Shown here in pieces: positions 54,618 through 62,924 of a stretch of DNA of 64,000 bases. The notes under the pieces were generated by a model, which worked only from the letters and a program-made list of their open reading frames with translations, ran no database searches and was not told the DNA's origin. Position 1 is the stretch's first letter, and each line of letters starts with the position of its first letter. Both the position numbers and the translations under genes were made by a program. Source of the stretch: JAPOXR01 sp965221935 (GTDB lineage Bacteria > Pseudomonadota > Alphaproteobacteria > Rhodobacterales > Rhodobacteraceae); assembly GCA_965221935.1 (NCBI GenBank), contig CBDCSZ010000048.1, positions 106,481 to 170,480 of the forward strand, given 5' to 3'.

Positions 54618-55085
54618 CTAGTTGTCGGCACCGGCATTCAGCGATCCATCGCTCTCTGTCACGAGCCCAATATTGCGGAACCCGGCGTTGTTCAGCGCGC
54701 CCATGACCTTCATGACAACTTCATATCTGGCGTCACGGTCGCCGCGGAGAAAGATCCTGTCGGACCGCCTCTCGGCCATCACGGCGCGGAGCCGGGAGAT
54801 CAGTTCGCTGCGCGGCACTTCGGTGGACTGCAGAGCCACGCGTCCATCGGCCGCCACCGAAAGCGTCAGCGGCTCTTCCGGTTCGGAGGGGAGCGGCTTT
54901 GCCGCGGTCTCGGGAAGCCGGACTGGAATACCCACCGTCAACAGCGGCGCGGCGACGATGAAAATGATGAGCAGAACCAAAACGACATCAACAAACGGAG
55001 TGATGTTGATTTCGGACATCGGCTTGTGGGCCCGGCGTCCGCCGCGGCCTCGGCGCGCTGCCGTCTTGTAGGTCTGCACGGCCAC
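54618..55085 (-). CDS. tolR: Tol-Pal proton-channel subunit TolR
   Basis: A protein of about 155 residues of the ExbD/TolR family. After a basic cytoplasmic start comes MSEINITPFVDVVLVLLIIF, with the conserved Asp in the membrane segment needed for proton flow. The periplasmic domain follows (LPSEPEEPLTLSVAADGRV, IFLRGDRDARYEVVM). The start is GTG at 55085 or 55079, just after the tolQ stop; no ATG fits before the membrane segment. Works with TolQ to energise TolA. Confidence 0.92.
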   Translation of the reverse strand: MAVQTYKTAARRGRGGRRAHKPMSEINITPFVDVVLVLLIIFIVAAPLLTVGIPVRLPETAAKPLPSEPEEPLTLSVAADGRVALQSTEVPRSELISRLRAVMAERRSDRIFLRGDRDARYEVVMKVMGALNNAGFRNIGLVTESDGSLNAGADN

Positions 55086-55086
55086 G

Positions 55087-55782
55087 CTATTCGTCCAGCT
55101 GCCGTGACATGATCGTTGAAAACTCGTCCGCGAAATTCTCGAAATTCGCTGTGAGCCGGTCCGCCACCGCGGAAAGGTTGTTGAAAAAAACAACCGCCGG
55201 AATCGCTGCCGCCAGCCCCAGCGCTGTCGCTGCGAGCGCTTCGCCAATTCCAGGCGCAACCACAACCAGGCTGGTGGTCTCCTGGATCCCGATTTCGCTG
55301 AACACCCGCATAATGCCCCACACGGTGCCAAACAGGCCCACAAACGGCGCCGTCGCCCCCACTGTCGCAAGAAAATCCAGGCCCTTGGTCAGACGACCGG
55401 TTTCGCGCGCCACTGCCAGACCCATTGACCGCTCGATGCGGGACCGCACGCCGGTGATCAGATTGCCGTCGGAACGATGGGATTTTTTCCACTCTTCCAT
55501 CGCCGCGCAGAAAATCCGCTCCGAGGCGCCGGTAGGGCGCTGGGCGATCTTGTAGTAGAGCTCATCCAGCGGCTGTTCGGACCAGAAAGTCCGGTCAAAC
55601 TCAGATGAATCGCGCCGCACCCGCCGAAACGTGATGAATTTCTGAAAAACGATCGCCCATGTCCAAAACGATGCCAACAGCAGGATCACCATAACTGACT
55701 TAACGACCAGTCCGGCTTTGGCAAACAAGCCGACAATCGAAAAATCCACGTTTGACGCGGACATGATTGTTTCAATTTCCAT
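55087..55782 (-). CDS. tolQ: Tol-Pal proton-channel subunit TolQ
   Basis: A 231-residue ExbB/TolQ-family protein with three membrane segments: VVKSVMVILLLASFWTWAIVF, FLATVGATAPFVGLFGTVWG and the third around GEALAATALGLAAAIPAVVFF. The conserved GATAPFVGLFGTVWGIM block lines the proton path. It forms the pentameric stator around the TolR dimer. Start ATG 55782. First of the tol genes, 107 bases after ybgC. Confidence 0.95.
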   Translation of the reverse strand: MEIETIMSASNVDFSIVGLFAKAGLVVKSVMVILLLASFWTWAIVFQKFITFRRVRRDSSEFDRTFWSEQPLDELYYKIAQRPTGASERIFCAAMEEWKKSHRSDGNLITGVRSRIERSMGLAVARETGRLTKGLDFLATVGATAPFVGLFGTVWGIMRVFSEIGIQETTSLVVVAPGIGEALAATALGLAAAIPAVVFFNNLSAVADRLTANFENFADEFSTIMSRQLDE

Positions 55783-55889
55783 CTGTGCCGCTCACTGCCT
55801 CTCCCACGCCGCTTTTCGCGGTTCTCGGGATTGGCGGACAAAGTACCGCATTCACTGACCAATTGAAAGCGAATCGGCGGTTGGCGGAA

Positions 55890-56294
55890 TTACGAAAGAG
55901 ATTCCGTTGCCAATTCAGAACGGATTTTGGCCGGCAGACGGGCCGGACGGCCGGATTCCGACAAACAGGCGAGCATCACTGTCGCATCAAACAACGGCTC
56001 GGTATCGCGCAGGACCTTCTGCCGCAGACTGAGCCTTGCTCCGGAGAAACTGAGAATCCGCGTTTCGACGCAAAGCCAGTCATTGAATTTCGCCGGCCGA
56101 ATAAAGTCCGCCTCCAGTCTCCTCACAGCAAACACAAGCCCCTGCTCGCCGCGCATGCGGGACTGATCGATTCCAAGCTCGCGAAGGAGCTCCGTTCGCG
56201 CTCTTTCGATGAATTTCAGGTAATTTGCGTAATAGACGATGCCGGCAAAATCGGTGTCTTCGTAATAGACACGCAGGCAGAACCTGTGGCTCAT
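55890..56294 (-). CDS. ybgC: YbgC-type acyl-CoA thioesterase
   Basis: A 134-residue 4-hydroxybenzoyl-CoA-type hotdog thioesterase. The active-site signature is YYEDTDFAGIVYYANYLKF with the catalytic Asp. Nearly always the first gene of the tol-pal cluster; proposed to act on acyl-CoA in phospholipid metabolism. Its ATG overlaps the ruvB stop (ATGA), tying the Holliday-junction and Tol blocks into one transcript. Confidence 0.94.
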   Translation of the reverse strand: MSHRFCLRVYYEDTDFAGIVYYANYLKFIERARTELLRELGIDQSRMRGEQGLVFAVRRLEADFIRPAKFNDWLCVETRILSFSGARLSLRQKVLRDTEPLFDATVMLACLSESGRPARLPAKIRSELATESLS

Positions 56295-57331
56295 GACGCT
56301 TCATCAAACATATCCGGATGCGCCTCAGCTGAAAGCGGCGCATCGAGCCCGAGATGCCTCCACCCCTTCGTGGCCAGCACGCGCCCCCGGGGCGTGCGCT
56401 GGATCAGTCCCTGCTGAAGCAGAAAAGGTTCGATGACTTCTTCAATGGAATCCCGCGCTTCTGACAATGCGGCCGACATGGTCTCGACCCCGACTGGACC
56501 TCCCGCGAATATGTCCGCCAGCACGCTTAGATAGCGCCGGTCGGAGCCGTCCAATCCCATCTGGTCCACGCCAAGCCGTTCCAGCGCGCCAATGGCGACA
56601 TCGAGCGTGATCGTTCCGTCACCTTCGACAATCGCAAAATCCAGCACTCTGCTGAGGAGACGGTTGGAAATGCGGGGCGTTCCTCTTGAGCGCCTGGCGA
56701 TTTCGAGCGCGCCGTCACGGTTGACATCAACCCCGAGCACGCGGGCGCCGCGCAACACGATTTCGTTCAACTCCTGCACACCGTAGTAATCGAGCCTTAT
56801 TGGTATCCCGAAACGGTCGCGCAGCGGCGTGGTCAACAGCCCCTGGCGGGTTGTCGCCCCAACCAGCGTGAACGGCTGCAGCTCAATGCGGACGGTGCGG
56901 GCAGACGGCCCGGCGCCAATGACAAGGTCCAGCGCCGCGTCCTCCATGGCAGGGTAGAGCACTTCCTCAACCACCGGCTGCAGTCGGTGAATCTCGTCTA
57001 TGAACAGGATGTCTCGGGCTTCCAGGCTGGTTAAGATGGCGGCGAGGTCTCCGGCCTTTGCGAGCACCGGGCCTGAGGTCAATTTGAAATTCACGCCCAG
57101 CTCGCGCGCCAGGATCTGTCCGAGCGTCGTCTTGCCGAGACCCGGCGGACCAAAAAACAGCGTATGGTCCATTGCCGCGGATCTTCGCTTGGCGCTCTCC
57201 ACAAAAACTCTCAGATTTGCGCGCGCGGCATCCTGGCCGATAAAAGCATCCAGTGACCGCGGCCGCAGTGCGCGGTCCGGATCGTTCGGAAGCTCTGCTG
57301 TTGTGGTTGTCGATGCGTCTGTCATTGCCAT
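56291..57331 (-). CDS. ruvB: Holliday junction branch-migration helicase RuvB
   Basis: A protein of about 346 residues with AAA+ motifs: Walker A FFGPPGLGKTTL, Walker B ILFIDEIHRL, sensor 1 LVGATTRQGLL, arginine finger LRDRFG. The C-terminal winged-helix domain has GLIQRTPRGRVLATKGWRHL. It drives branch migration with RuvA. The start is ATG 57331 (MAMTDAS) or 57325. It begins right after the ruvA stop. Confidence 0.96.
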   Translation of the reverse strand: MAMTDASTTTTAELPNDPDRALRPRSLDAFIGQDAARANLRVFVESAKRRSAAMDHTLFFGPPGLGKTTLGQILARELGVNFKLTSGPVLAKAGDLAAILTSLEARDILFIDEIHRLQPVVEEVLYPAMEDAALDLVIGAGPSARTVRIELQPFTLVGATTRQGLLTTPLRDRFGIPIRLDYYGVQELNEIVLRGARVLGVDVNRDGALEIARRSRGTPRISNRLLSRVLDFAIVEGDGTITLDVAIGALERLGVDQMGLDGSDRRYLSVLADIFAGGPVGVETMSAALSEARDSIEEVIEPFLLQQGLIQRTPRGRVLATKGWRHLGLDAPLSAEAHPDMFDEAS

Positions 57332-57332
57332 C

Positions 57333-57995
57333 TCAAGCCGGCGCCAGCCGCAAAAGCGCTTCACGGATCAACTCTGCTGTTCCGGCGTCAGAATTTTTGC
57401 CGGAAGACTCGGCAACGGCACGCGCCGCTTCGCCCTGCTGATATCCAAGATTAATCAAGGCAGAGAGCGCTTCCGCGCTGGCGGCGGCTTTGGACGGTTC
57501 CTGGCGTGCTGGCGCAGACTGCGATGCGCCGGCTTCTGTTTCTTCCTCATTCGGCGCTGACATCCAATTGTCTTCCTCGACCCAGGAAATGAGCTCCGTG
57601 ATTTTTTCCTGCAGCTCGTGGACAATTCGCTGCGCCAGCTTCGGCCCAACGCCCGGCGCCGTTCGAATTGCGCCGGAATCGCTGAGGGTCACCGCACGGA
57701 TGGTTCCGTCAGTTCCAAGCGCGCCGGCAATTGCCAGGGCGGCCTTTGCTCCAACGCCCTGGACCGAAACGAGAATCCGGTGGAGCTCGCGGTCTCTCAG
57801 CGTGGCAAATCCAAACAGCTGCAGCAGGTCTTCGCGCACGAGCAGGTCTGTGTAAAGGCGGACAAGCGCGCCGTTTTCGGGAAGTTCGGCCAAGGTGCGG
57901 TTTGAACAGTGAACGAGGTATCCCACGCCGCCGACATCTATCAGCACGAACTCCGGAGAGCGGTCGACGATTGTGCCGCGCAGGCTTCCGATCAC
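57333..57995 (-). CDS. ruvA: Holliday junction DNA-binding subunit RuvA
   Basis: A 220-residue RuvA. Domain I opens with MIGSLRGTIVDRSPEFVLI; the two helix-hairpin-helix motifs are VQGVGAKAALAIAG and APGVGPKLAQRIVHEL. Domain III, which binds RuvB, is at the C-terminus (ALSALINLGYQQGEAARAV). The start is GTG at 57995, overlapping the ruvC stop as GTGA. Confidence 0.95.
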   Translation of the reverse strand: MIGSLRGTIVDRSPEFVLIDVGGVGYLVHCSNRTLAELPENGALVRLYTDLLVREDLLQLFGFATLRDRELHRILVSVQGVGAKAALAIAGALGTDGTIRAVTLSDSGAIRTAPGVGPKLAQRIVHELQEKITELISWVEEDNWMSAPNEEETEAGASQSAPARQEPSKAAASAEALSALINLGYQQGEAARAVAESSGKNSDAGTAELIREALLRLAPA

Positions 57996-58504
57996 GCTTC
58001 GGCCCCCGCCCTGGCGATGGCTGCATCCAACGCGCCGCTGAAGCGGCGTGTCACCACATGTGCAAGTGCGACAGCCAGGGCATCGGCGGCGTCGGAACCG
58101 GTGATTATTGTGCCCGGCAGCTGGAGACCCACCATGCTTTCAACCTGCTGCTTTTCGGCATGCCCGACCCCGGTCACCGCTTTCTTGACCGAATTCGGCG
58201 AATACTCGCCGACCGGTATGCCATTATGCGAAGCTGAAAGAATAGCCACTGCGCGGGCATGGCCAAGGACCAGCGAGCCGCTGAAGTTGCTGTTGACGAA
58301 CGTCTTTTCCACCGCAGCCTCGTCGGGTCGAAATTCGTCCACGACCGCCGACAGCTTTGCAAAAAGGCTGGCAAGCCGCTCGCCGAGATCTTTCCCCAAA
58401 GGGCGGCAGTTTCCATTTGCAACATGAGTGACGGCAGAACCCTGAGAGTCGATGACTCCCCATCCCGTGAACCTAAGCCCCGGGTCAAGTCCCAATACCC
58501 GCAT
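57992..58504 (-). CDS. ruvC: Holliday junction resolvase RuvC
   Basis: A 170-residue RNase H-fold resolvase. The first catalytic Asp is in MRVLGLDPGLRFTGWGVI, the Glu in PDEAAVEKTFVN, and the remaining acidic residues in GSDAADALAVALAHV. Cuts Holliday junctions symmetrically with RuvAB. First gene of the run; the usual upstream yebC is not here but at the other end of the window. Confidence 0.96.
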   Translation of the reverse strand: MRVLGLDPGLRFTGWGVIDSQGSAVTHVANGNCRPLGKDLGERLASLFAKLSAVVDEFRPDEAAVEKTFVNSNFSGSLVLGHARAVAILSASHNGIPVGEYSPNSVKKAVTGVGHAEKQQVESMVGLQLPGTIITGSDAADALAVALAHVVTRRFSGALDAAIARAGAEA

Positions 58505-58762
58505 GAGGTCACCTCAATATTTACATTGCCAACTAAGCACGAAACAAGAACATTGCAAGCGTTTTTGGGACATTCGCCGGCTGCGTAACAGATTGGACAC
58601 GACAGGCCTTGCGGTCCTGCATTGGGTTTTCGCCCGGACAGCCCTGCAGCCCATGCACGGAACGCAACCCGGGTCTGCGCAATCGGCATTTGTAACCGGC
58701 GGCGGCGCGCCAATATTCAGGGCCATGCAACGCAACACACCCGCAATGGAAAGGATTTCGAA

Positions 58763-58984
58763 ATGGCTGGTGCCGCATTCACTTCTGCCTCCGCGCAGTC
58801 CGCAGTTTTCACATTCCGCACGACTGTGAACAAAATGCTTCCATTTCGGTCGCTCACCCGGTGGAATCAGGGTCGTCATACGAGAAACGTGCTCAGCGCC
58901 ATGACAGACCGACAGCTGGAGGACATTGGGATGATCCGCGGCGATATCGACAAAGTGGCGTTCGCCGTTCCCAGCAAGAGCTGA
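58763..58984 (+). CDS. DUF1127 small protein
   Basis: A 73-residue protein with the YjiS-like DUF1127 signature at its C-terminal half: RWNQGRHTRNVLSAMTDRQL followed by EDIGMIRGDID. Short DUF1127 proteins in alphaproteobacteria have been linked to phosphate and RNA metabolism and stress. The start ATG 58763 has GGAAAGGA upstream. A terminator follows 30 bases after the stop, so it is a single-gene unit divergent from ruvC. Confidence 0.88.
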   Translation: MAGAAFTSASAQSAVFTFRTTVNKMLPFRSLTRWNQGRHTRNVLSAMTDRQLEDIGMIRGDIDKVAFAVPSKS

Positions 58985-59011
58985 ACACAGAGACTTTCAG
59001 TTTTCTCCCGG

Positions 59012-59046
59012 AACTGCGGCCCTCCTCCCGGGGCCGCAGTTTTTTT
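59012..59046 (+). terminator. Intrinsic terminator after the DUF1127 gene
   Basis: Arms AACTGCGGCC and GGCCGCAGTT enclose a ten-base loop, followed by a run of T. A strong stem with a T-tail on the plus strand. Confidence 0.92.
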
Positions 59047-59144
59047 GTTGTGGGGTCGGCGGCGTCCGCCCTTGGCAGTTTTTTGTGGCGGCTGGCGGCG
59101 GTTTCTGGCAACGTTGCGTCGTTGAAAACCAACGGGATAAAACG

Positions 59145-59588
59145 ATGCAACTATCTAGACGGTCAGCGATTATTCTGATTGCCGCCTTCAGCGGCGCGCC
59201 TGCTCTGGCGGCGACCGATCCGGTCTTCACGCGCTGGGGAAATGCAATCCGCGGCTATGATCCGGTGGCCTATTTCACGCAGGGCGGACCGGTGAAAGGA
59301 TCATCGGATTTTGAAGCTGAATGGAACGGCGCGACGTGGCGCTTCGCCTCCGCGGAAAACCGCGATCTGTTTGTGGCTGATCCTGAAGCCTACGCGCCTC
59401 AGTACGGCGGTTACTGCGCATTTGCGGTCGCCAACGGCTACACAGCGTCAACCGAACCTGATGCGTGGACGATCCACAACGGCAAATTGTACCTGAATTA
59501 CAACCTTGGCGTGCGCACCCAGTGGGAGCTGGATATTTTCGGCAACATCGAGAAAGGCGACGCCAACTGGCCTGGTGTTCTGAACTAG
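59145..59588 (+). CDS. Secreted YHS-domain protein
   Basis: A 147-residue protein with a signal peptide (LSRRSAIILIAAFSGAPALA, the RR could suit Tat) followed by a YHS domain: IRGYDPVAYFTQGGPVKGS, WRFASAENRDLF and YAPQYGGYCAFAVANGYT. Such YHS proteins are thought to bind metal, perhaps copper. It ends with the usual DANWPGVLN-type tail. Start ATG 59145. Upstream DNA has no other gene since the terminator at 59046. Confidence 0.88.
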   Translation: MQLSRRSAIILIAAFSGAPALAATDPVFTRWGNAIRGYDPVAYFTQGGPVKGSSDFEAEWNGATWRFASAENRDLFVADPEAYAPQYGGYCAFAVANGYTASTEPDAWTIHNGKLYLNYNLGVRTQWELDIFGNIEKGDANWPGVLN

Positions 59589-59648
59589 ACACTGCACACA
59601 ATTGACAGAAGCGCCGGGTGGCAACGGCAGGAAAAGTGGAGATTTGAA

Positions 59649-60494
59649 GTGAAATTTGCGCGTCTTGGACCTGCGGGGTCGGAGAAACCGGCGATTCTGG
59701 ACAGCAGCGGAAATTTCCGGGATTTGTCATTGGTCATTGACGACATCGACGGGCCGGCGCTCGTGGACATGTCCTGGACCAATGCGCTGGATGTCGATGG
59801 CCTTCCGGAAATGCCTGGCGGCCAGCGGATCGGACCCTGTGTCGGTTCAGTCGGGAAGCTCATCTGCGTTGGGCTGAATTACACAGATCACGCTGAGGAG
59901 ACCGGGCAGGCCATACCTTCCGAACCCATCCTGTTTGCCAAGGCCACATCCAGCATTGTCGGCCCCAATGACGATGTCGTCATTCCCAATGGGTCAGAAA
60001 AAACGGACTGGGAAGTGGAGCTGGGCATCGTGATAGGACGCGAGACCAGTTATGTCAGCGAGGATGAGGCGTTCGACCATGTGGCGGGTTACTGTGTCGT
60101 CAACGATGTTTCCGAACGGGCCTTTCAAACCGAACGCGGCGGACAATGGATCAAGGGCAAGAGCGCCGACACCTTCGCCCCAATCGGCCCTTGGCTGGTC
60201 ACCAAGGATGAGATTGCCGATCCACAGAATCTGGACATGTGGCTGAATGTGGACGGCGTTCGCCGGCAGACCGGCACCACAGCCACGATGATTTTTGGTG
60301 TGAAGACTGTGGTCAGCTATATTTCTCAGTTCATGTCGCTGCAGCCCGGAGACATCATTCCGACCGGAACGCCGCCCGGAGTGGGCATAGGCCAGAAACC
60401 GCCTGTTTTTTTGCAGCCGGGTCAGACGATGGAACTCGGAATCGAAGGGCTTGGATCGCAGCGTCAAAACACGGTCGCCTGGTCGGCAAAATAG
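59649..60494 (+). CDS. Fumarylacetoacetate hydrolase-family enzyme
   Basis: A 281-residue FAH-superfamily protein. CVGLNYTDHAEETGQAIP, ILFAKATSSIVGPNDDV and WEVELGIVIG (metal-binding Glu residues) are standard, as is DIIPTGTPPGVGIG. Members hydrolyse or isomerise 2-oxo acids such as 2-hydroxyhepta-2,4-diene-1,7-dioate or ulosonates; the substrate cannot be fixed here. The start is GTG 59649 with GGAGA upstream. Convergent with the ATPase gene across about 450 bases. Confidence 0.9.
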   Translation: MKFARLGPAGSEKPAILDSSGNFRDLSLVIDDIDGPALVDMSWTNALDVDGLPEMPGGQRIGPCVGSVGKLICVGLNYTDHAEETGQAIPSEPILFAKATSSIVGPNDDVVIPNGSEKTDWEVELGIVIGRETSYVSEDEAFDHVAGYCVVNDVSERAFQTERGGQWIKGKSADTFAPIGPWLVTKDEIADPQNLDMWLNVDGVRRQTGTTATMIFGVKTVVSYISQFMSLQPGDIIPTGTPPGVGIGQKPPVFLQPGQTMELGIEGLGSQRQNTVAWSAK

Positions 60495-60950
60495 CCCGCT
60501 GATTCCCGCACCTTTTGAAAGGTGAGCGCCCGGAACGCGGCCCGGCGCAATTGTTGCGTGTTTTCGAGACGCTGGCTTATGCGATTTGGCATGTCAGCCT
60601 TTTCGAAACACGGCGGTCCGGGCCGAGAATTCTCACGCGACGACCGGCAGAGCGTGCTTCGCCGCCAGTGTCAGCAGCTTCAGTGACGTGCCCGGCGGTC
60701 GCTTCCCGCCAACACGAAGTTCGCCAAGGCCGATTTGGGTCCGTCGGAACGGAAAGCCGTGCGCGCTGTGGTCGCCGCCATCAAGTGCGCCTGGTAGGTG
60801 ATATGGATAAGCTCGTTCGGAGAAGACTTGATCCGTTCCCTAAATCCCTAAACTGGAATTGAACGGTCGTTAGAAACCAAAAACAGATTTTACGATTGGC
60901 CAGGATCGGAATAAAAAGGTCACTGGGCTTGTTGTGGTGAGAGGTGGTTG
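60495..60950. other. Intergenic gap before the right-hand defence locus
   Basis: About 455 bases with no supportable gene. Short open frames have no recognisable content. An inverted repeat CACCTTTTGAAAGGTG lies near 60509-60524 without a clear T-run. It may be the boundary between core genes and acquired DNA. Confidence 0.5.
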
Positions 60951-62897
60951 TCAGTCGCGAAGAGTGGACAGGCGATCGTCATCGGGCGCTCGTTCAATCA
61001 GGACTGTCAGGAAGTCGTCCCACTGAGATTCGGCTCGTTCGAGCAAACCCCGCCATTCGAGAGCTCTCATGTCGTCCTTGGCCAATCGGGCCAATATATT
61101 GTCCATGCCCCGCCGCCGATCCAGGCCGTCGGCGACGAGCAGGCCGGAAACCACATTGAATTCGAGTTCTGTATTTGAGGCGACGCTCGACCGCAAAATG
61201 TCTATGTATTCTTGGTAGCGGTCGATATGATCCCGATCGACGGTTAAGCCCGGACGCATGAATTCGACGATCAGGAGTTGCCGACCAGACGACATCACCA
61301 GGTCGACACGCTTTTTCCAGCGTTTGTCTTTGTCGAGACGAGCATCTGTCGCCGCTTTGGCAACCAAAGTATGGACGCTGGTTTCTTTCTTGAAAGTTTC
61401 CCATTCCGGCGACAGCAGCCACGGGTTTTCGGCTATGTAGTCACGCACCGCATTCTCGAGGTCGCGGCCCTCGATCCGTTTCCGCAAGCCAGAGATGATT
61501 TCTACCTTGGCACGGACGGCTTCGGCGATGTGCAGTGCGTTAAGGACTTGAGATTCGGCGAGCAGCCTGAGTAGCACGCTTTCATCCATGGTCTCGACAC
61601 TGGCTACATTGTCGATCAGTTCGTGAAGGCGACCTCTCTCCCAGGCGGTCAGAATCCCGTTCGATAGTTCTGTGAATTGAGATTCTGAAATCGACTCAAT
61701 CGTCGCGATCTTCTTGATCGCACCGGTGACGGTTCGCCGCTCAGTTGATTCCAGGCGCTCCAGGCGCCTGGAGAACGGCACCACTTTGTCTTCGATCCGT
61801 TTCAGCTTTTCTTCGGCCCGCCGCGCCTTCCAGATCGAGAGCAACGACTTTACCCGCTGCTGTCCCCACTCCTCCAGTGGTTGCGCCCCCTCATGCTCCC
61901 AATTTATCCGCTGGCGTTCAGAGGTAATGACATCCGCATCGAGCTTGTCCAGATAATCTGCCCGAACTTGGCCCGACATATATTGCTGACCGTGCTGGCC
62001 CGAAAGCCCGCCAGAGAGATTGAAGAAAAACGGCGTTTGTGCGACCTTTATCCCACAAAACACCGAAACGCCTCGAAGTTCTTCGGTTCCGATTGTGTCC
62101 CGGGTGAACCTGATTCGCCACTGGATTTCGTCGTCGCCTAACTTCTCTATTCCGAGATCATTTTCGATCCTAAGTCCATCTGGCTTCTCCTCTTCGCGGT
62201 AGCCTGAGGGAAAGTCGAACTCGACGCCCATCAACGCATTGTCCTGCGGCAGGGAGAGGTTATTGATCCTTACAGAGAAATCTGCAGCACTTTGGTTGAT
62301 TAGAAACCGACGCGCCATCGACCTCACGAAGCCGCTCTGGCTCGGTGCCCTGTTGAGCTTTAGCCGGGTTAGCGTGACAATGGTACCTTGTTTGGCTTTC
62401 CGCGTATCGTCGGGATCTTCGTGGAAGACCAATGGGATTTCTTTCGCGACCGTGCCGACGTAATTGTCCCCGCGGAGACTATTCAGGTCGAGACGAAAGA
62501 CCGTCCGTTCTCCGGTTTCGCCGCTGGTGGTGTCGACTTCCAACAACTCTGCGATACCAAATCCGGCAAATTTTCCGATGCCTTTTCGACCGAGAACGGG
62601 GCGACCGCCAGAAGATTTATCTGAAGCGTCCTCGACTCGCCGATTCCGGCCGACATTGAGATACCACTCCTGGCATTGGCGAAAGGTCATACCGAGGCCA
62701 TTGTCGCCGACGATTATTTTTGGGTCACCGCTGAGCGAATTCGGGATATTGACGTTTACGTCCGTCGCATCCGCATCCCATGCATTTGCGATCAACTCCG
62801 CGATTGCCGCGACCGGACTCTGATACATCTGGATGCCGAGGGAATCGATAATCCGCCCGTGAAAATGCAGGTAGAGTTTTCGTGTTCCAACGAACAT
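60951..62897 (-). CDS. GHKL ATPase with C-terminal nuclease-like domain, restriction-linked
   Basis: A 648-residue protein. The N-terminal GHKL (Hsp90/MutL/MORC-like) ATPase has the N-box ELIANAWDADATDV near residue 35, the G1 motif VGDNGLGM near 65 and G2 GRKGIGKFAGFG near 105. A middle coiled region with RRAEEKLKRIEDKVVPF follows. Near residues 530-560, KKRVDLVMSSGRQLLIVEFM resembles a PD-(D/E)XK core (Asp, then Glu in VEF). It starts 27 bases after the cytosine methyltransferase gene on the same strand. GHKL ATPases paired with DNA methylases and nuclease domains were predicted to be restriction systems related to MORC; this fits. Confidence 0.82.
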   Translation of the reverse strand: MFVGTRKLYLHFHGRIIDSLGIQMYQSPVAAIAELIANAWDADATDVNVNIPNSLSGDPKIIVGDNGLGMTFRQCQEWYLNVGRNRRVEDASDKSSGGRPVLGRKGIGKFAGFGIAELLEVDTTSGETGERTVFRLDLNSLRGDNYVGTVAKEIPLVFHEDPDDTRKAKQGTIVTLTRLKLNRAPSQSGFVRSMARRFLINQSAADFSVRINNLSLPQDNALMGVEFDFPSGYREEEKPDGLRIENDLGIEKLGDDEIQWRIRFTRDTIGTEELRGVSVFCGIKVAQTPFFFNLSGGLSGQHGQQYMSGQVRADYLDKLDADVITSERQRINWEHEGAQPLEEWGQQRVKSLLSIWKARRAEEKLKRIEDKVVPFSRRLERLESTERRTVTGAIKKIATIESISESQFTELSNGILTAWERGRLHELIDNVASVETMDESVLLRLLAESQVLNALHIAEAVRAKVEIISGLRKRIEGRDLENAVRDYIAENPWLLSPEWETFKKETSVHTLVAKAATDARLDKDKRWKKRVDLVMSSGRQLLIVEFMRPGLTVDRDHIDRYQEYIDILRSSVASNTELEFNVVSGLLVADGLDRRRGMDNILARLAKDDMRALEWRGLLERAESQWDDFLTVLIERAPDDDRLSTLRD

Positions 62898-62924
62898 GCC
62901 GTTCCTCCGAGGCCAGATTGGCGG

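Noticed and set aside
60515..60862. A 115-codon open frame before the ATPase gene
   Set aside because: No recognisable domain, no good ribosome site and irregular composition.
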